A stretch of 24,699 bases of DNA from Flavobacteriales bacterium UBA1820 (lineage in GTDB: Bacteria > Bacteroidota > Bacteroidia > Flavobacteriales > UBA1820): contig DCEW01000051.1 in NCBI GenBank assembly GCA_002314265.1, positions 20,443 through 45,141 of the forward strand. Direction: 5' to 3'. The notes under the pieces were generated by a model. The model saw only the letters and a program-made list of their open reading frames with translations, had not been told where the DNA came from and ran no database searches. The translations under genes were made by a program, and so were the position numbers. Shown in pieces: positions 23,650 through 24,699 of this stretch. The stretch's first letter is position 1. Each line of letters starts with the position of its first letter.

Positions 23650-24699
23650 TCACGCCTCCGGTTCCGCCGGGGGCGTTTTTTCAATCCAGTTGCACCCTTC
23701 GCCATACTTGAACTCTGCCCAGCGGCGGCGAATCACGTCGCAATATTTCTCGTCCAACTCCATCGTACGGCAGATTCGCCCGGTCTGCTCACAAGCGATC
23801 AAGGTGCTTCCCGAACCGCCAAAGGTGTCGAGCACGATTTCGTCGCGCTGACTGGAGTTTTTGAGCAAATAAATCAGCATTTCCACTGGCTTCATGGTCG
23901 GGTGAACTGAATTGCAGCGCGGTTTGTCGTATTCCATGACCGTGGTCTGACTGCGGTCGTTATACCAATTGTGTGCCGCGCCGTCTTTCCAACCGTAGAG
24001 AATCGGTTCATGAATCCAATGAAAATCCTGTCTGCCAAGCACTAACGAGTTCTTTTTCCAGATCAGGCACTGACGCACCTGAAGCGACACGTCATGGCAG
24101 GCTCCCCGGAAATTGTAGCCCTCGGAGTCGGCGTGGAAAATGTAGAAACTCGCGCCCGGCTTGAGACGCGCCTTGACGTTGCCGAAGGCGGTTTTGAGAA
24201 ACTCGCGGAACGCCGAATCGCTCATGTCGTCGTTTTCAATGGTGAGTCCGTTCGAACTTTCGTAGGCGACGTTGTAAGGCGGATCGGTGAGCCACAAATC
24301 GGCTTCGGCGTCGCCCGTCAGTTTGCCGACATCGGCGGCGTCCGTCGCGTCTCCGCACATCAGCAGATGGCCGCCGAGGCGGTAGATTTCGCCGCGCCTG
24401 CTGACGGGTTCGTCCGGCTGTTCGGGAACCGCGTCCGGATCGGTCTCGCCGGCGGCGACCGTGTCGTTCGCGCCACCGTTCAGCAGCCGGTCAAGCTCGT
24501 CGGAGTCGAAGCCGAGGAGCGAGAGGTCAAAATCCTTTTCCTGCAAATCGCGCAGTTCGATCGGCAGAAGGTCGTAGTTCCACTCCGCAATCTCGCCGGT
24601 CTTGTTGTCCGCGATCCGGTATGCCAGCACCTGTTCCGGTGTGAGGTTTTCCGCGATTACCACCGGAACTTCCGTAAGACCGAGCTGTTCCGCCGCTTT
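23650..24699 (-). CDS. ParB-like nuclease domain / DNA (adenine- or cytosine-N4-) methyltransferase fusion (5' end outside window)
   Basis: The frame is open to the window edge, so the visible 349 residues lack the N-terminus. Residues 1-50 (AAEQLGLTEVPVVIAENLTPEQ, YRIADNKTGEIAEWNYDLL) match the C-terminal half of a ParB-like N-terminal domain. The rest is a beta-class amino-methyltransferase: catalytic motif IV LTDPPYNVAYE (DPPY at 139-142) precedes the SAM-binding motif I FGGSGSTLIACEQTGR (293-308), with HPTMKP just before it. DPPY suggests N6-adenine more than N4-cytosine, but this is not decisive. This fusion is typical of prophages and integrative elements and usually lacks a cognate restriction enzyme. 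GTG at 24661-24663 lies inside the ParB-like fold and is not taken as the start. The stop lies 4 bases from the convergent ABC-F stop. Confidence 0.9.
   Translation of the reverse strand, partial: KAAEQLGLTEVPVVIAENLTPEQVLAYRIADNKTGEIAEWNYDLLPIELRDLQEKDFDLSLLGFDSDELDRLLNGGANDTVAAGETDPDAVPEQPDEPVSRRGEIYRLGGHLLMCGDATDAADVGKLTGDAEADLWLTDPPYNVAYESSNGLTIENDDMSDSAFREFLKTAFGNVKARLKPGASFYIFHADSEGYNFRGACHDVSLQVRQCLIWKKNSLVLGRQDFHWIHEPILYGWKDGAAHNWYNDRSQTTVMEYDKPRCNSVHPTMKPVEMLIYLLKNSSQRDEIVLDTFGGSGSTLIACEQTGRICRTMELDEKYCDVIRRRWAEFKYGEGCNWIEKTPPAEPEA
23652..23681 (+). terminator. Rho-independent terminator of the ABC-F gene, inside the methyltransferase 3' end
   Basis: ACGCCTCCGG (23652-23661) and CCGGGGGCGT (23667-23676) pair as a 10-bp stem with one T-G wobble and a 5-base loop, followed by TTTTT (23677-23681). 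It starts 6 bases after the ABC-F stop and lies over the last codons of the convergent methyltransferase gene. Confidence 0.8.

Overview
This window looks like the chromosome of a GC-rich member of the Bacteroidota (Bacteroidales-like; a Rikenellaceae/Alistipes-type organism would fit, but the family is inference). The reasons are: a short ~287-residue primary sigma factor without region 1.1, TAnnTTTG-type -7 promoter elements, an FtsI with one C-terminal PASTA domain, an MraY with a long insert, the linkage ftsX - DUF3098 - uppP, and overlapping genes with little sign of Shine-Dalgarno sites.

Layout: (1) 1-224, the 3' end of an unidentified membrane protein. (2) 319-1757, the primary sigma factor rpoD with its own terminator, then a GNAT acetyltransferase of the spermidine/thialysine N-acetyltransferase type. 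(3) 1843-14938, minus strand, a compact division and cell-wall (dcw) cluster in transcription order mraZ, rsmH, ftsL, ftsI, murE, mraY, ftsW, murG, ftsQ, ftsA, ftsZ. A TAATTTTG -7 box and three GTGGTG direct repeats upstream of mraZ look like the autoregulatory MraZ operator. murD and murC, expected between mraY/ftsW and murG/ftsQ, are absent with no room for them. (4) 15131-19951, plus strand, an AsmA-like envelope protein, then ftsX, a DUF3098 small membrane protein and uppP. (5) 20054-21900, minus strand, two tandem paralogous exported DUF4097-type beta-helix proteins, one with a signal peptide and one a lipoprotein. (6) 22077-23645, an ABC-F ATPase with its own promoter. (7) 23650-24699, minus strand and running off the edge, a ParB-like/DNA methyltransferase fusion typical of phage and mobile elements; it is the only clearly accessory gene here.

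How the genes work together: murE, mraY, murG and uppP make and recycle lipid-linked peptidoglycan precursor; ftsW and ftsI polymerise and cross-link it at the septum; ftsZ, ftsA, ftsQ, ftsL and ftsX form the divisome; mraZ is the likely cluster regulator. Strong intrinsic terminators separate the transcription units at 1217-1266, 1772-1826, 17794-17833, 19991-20027 and 23652-23681.

Most of the window is conserved core genome. I see no clear undescribed multi-gene system. The best leads are the dcw cluster lacking murC and murD, the ABC-F protein whose two degenerate motifs fall on the same composite ATP site, the paired DUF4097 genes, and the methyltransferase abutting the core genome. No rRNA, tRNA, CRISPR array or insertion sequence was recognised, and no gene-free stretch exceeds 300 bases.
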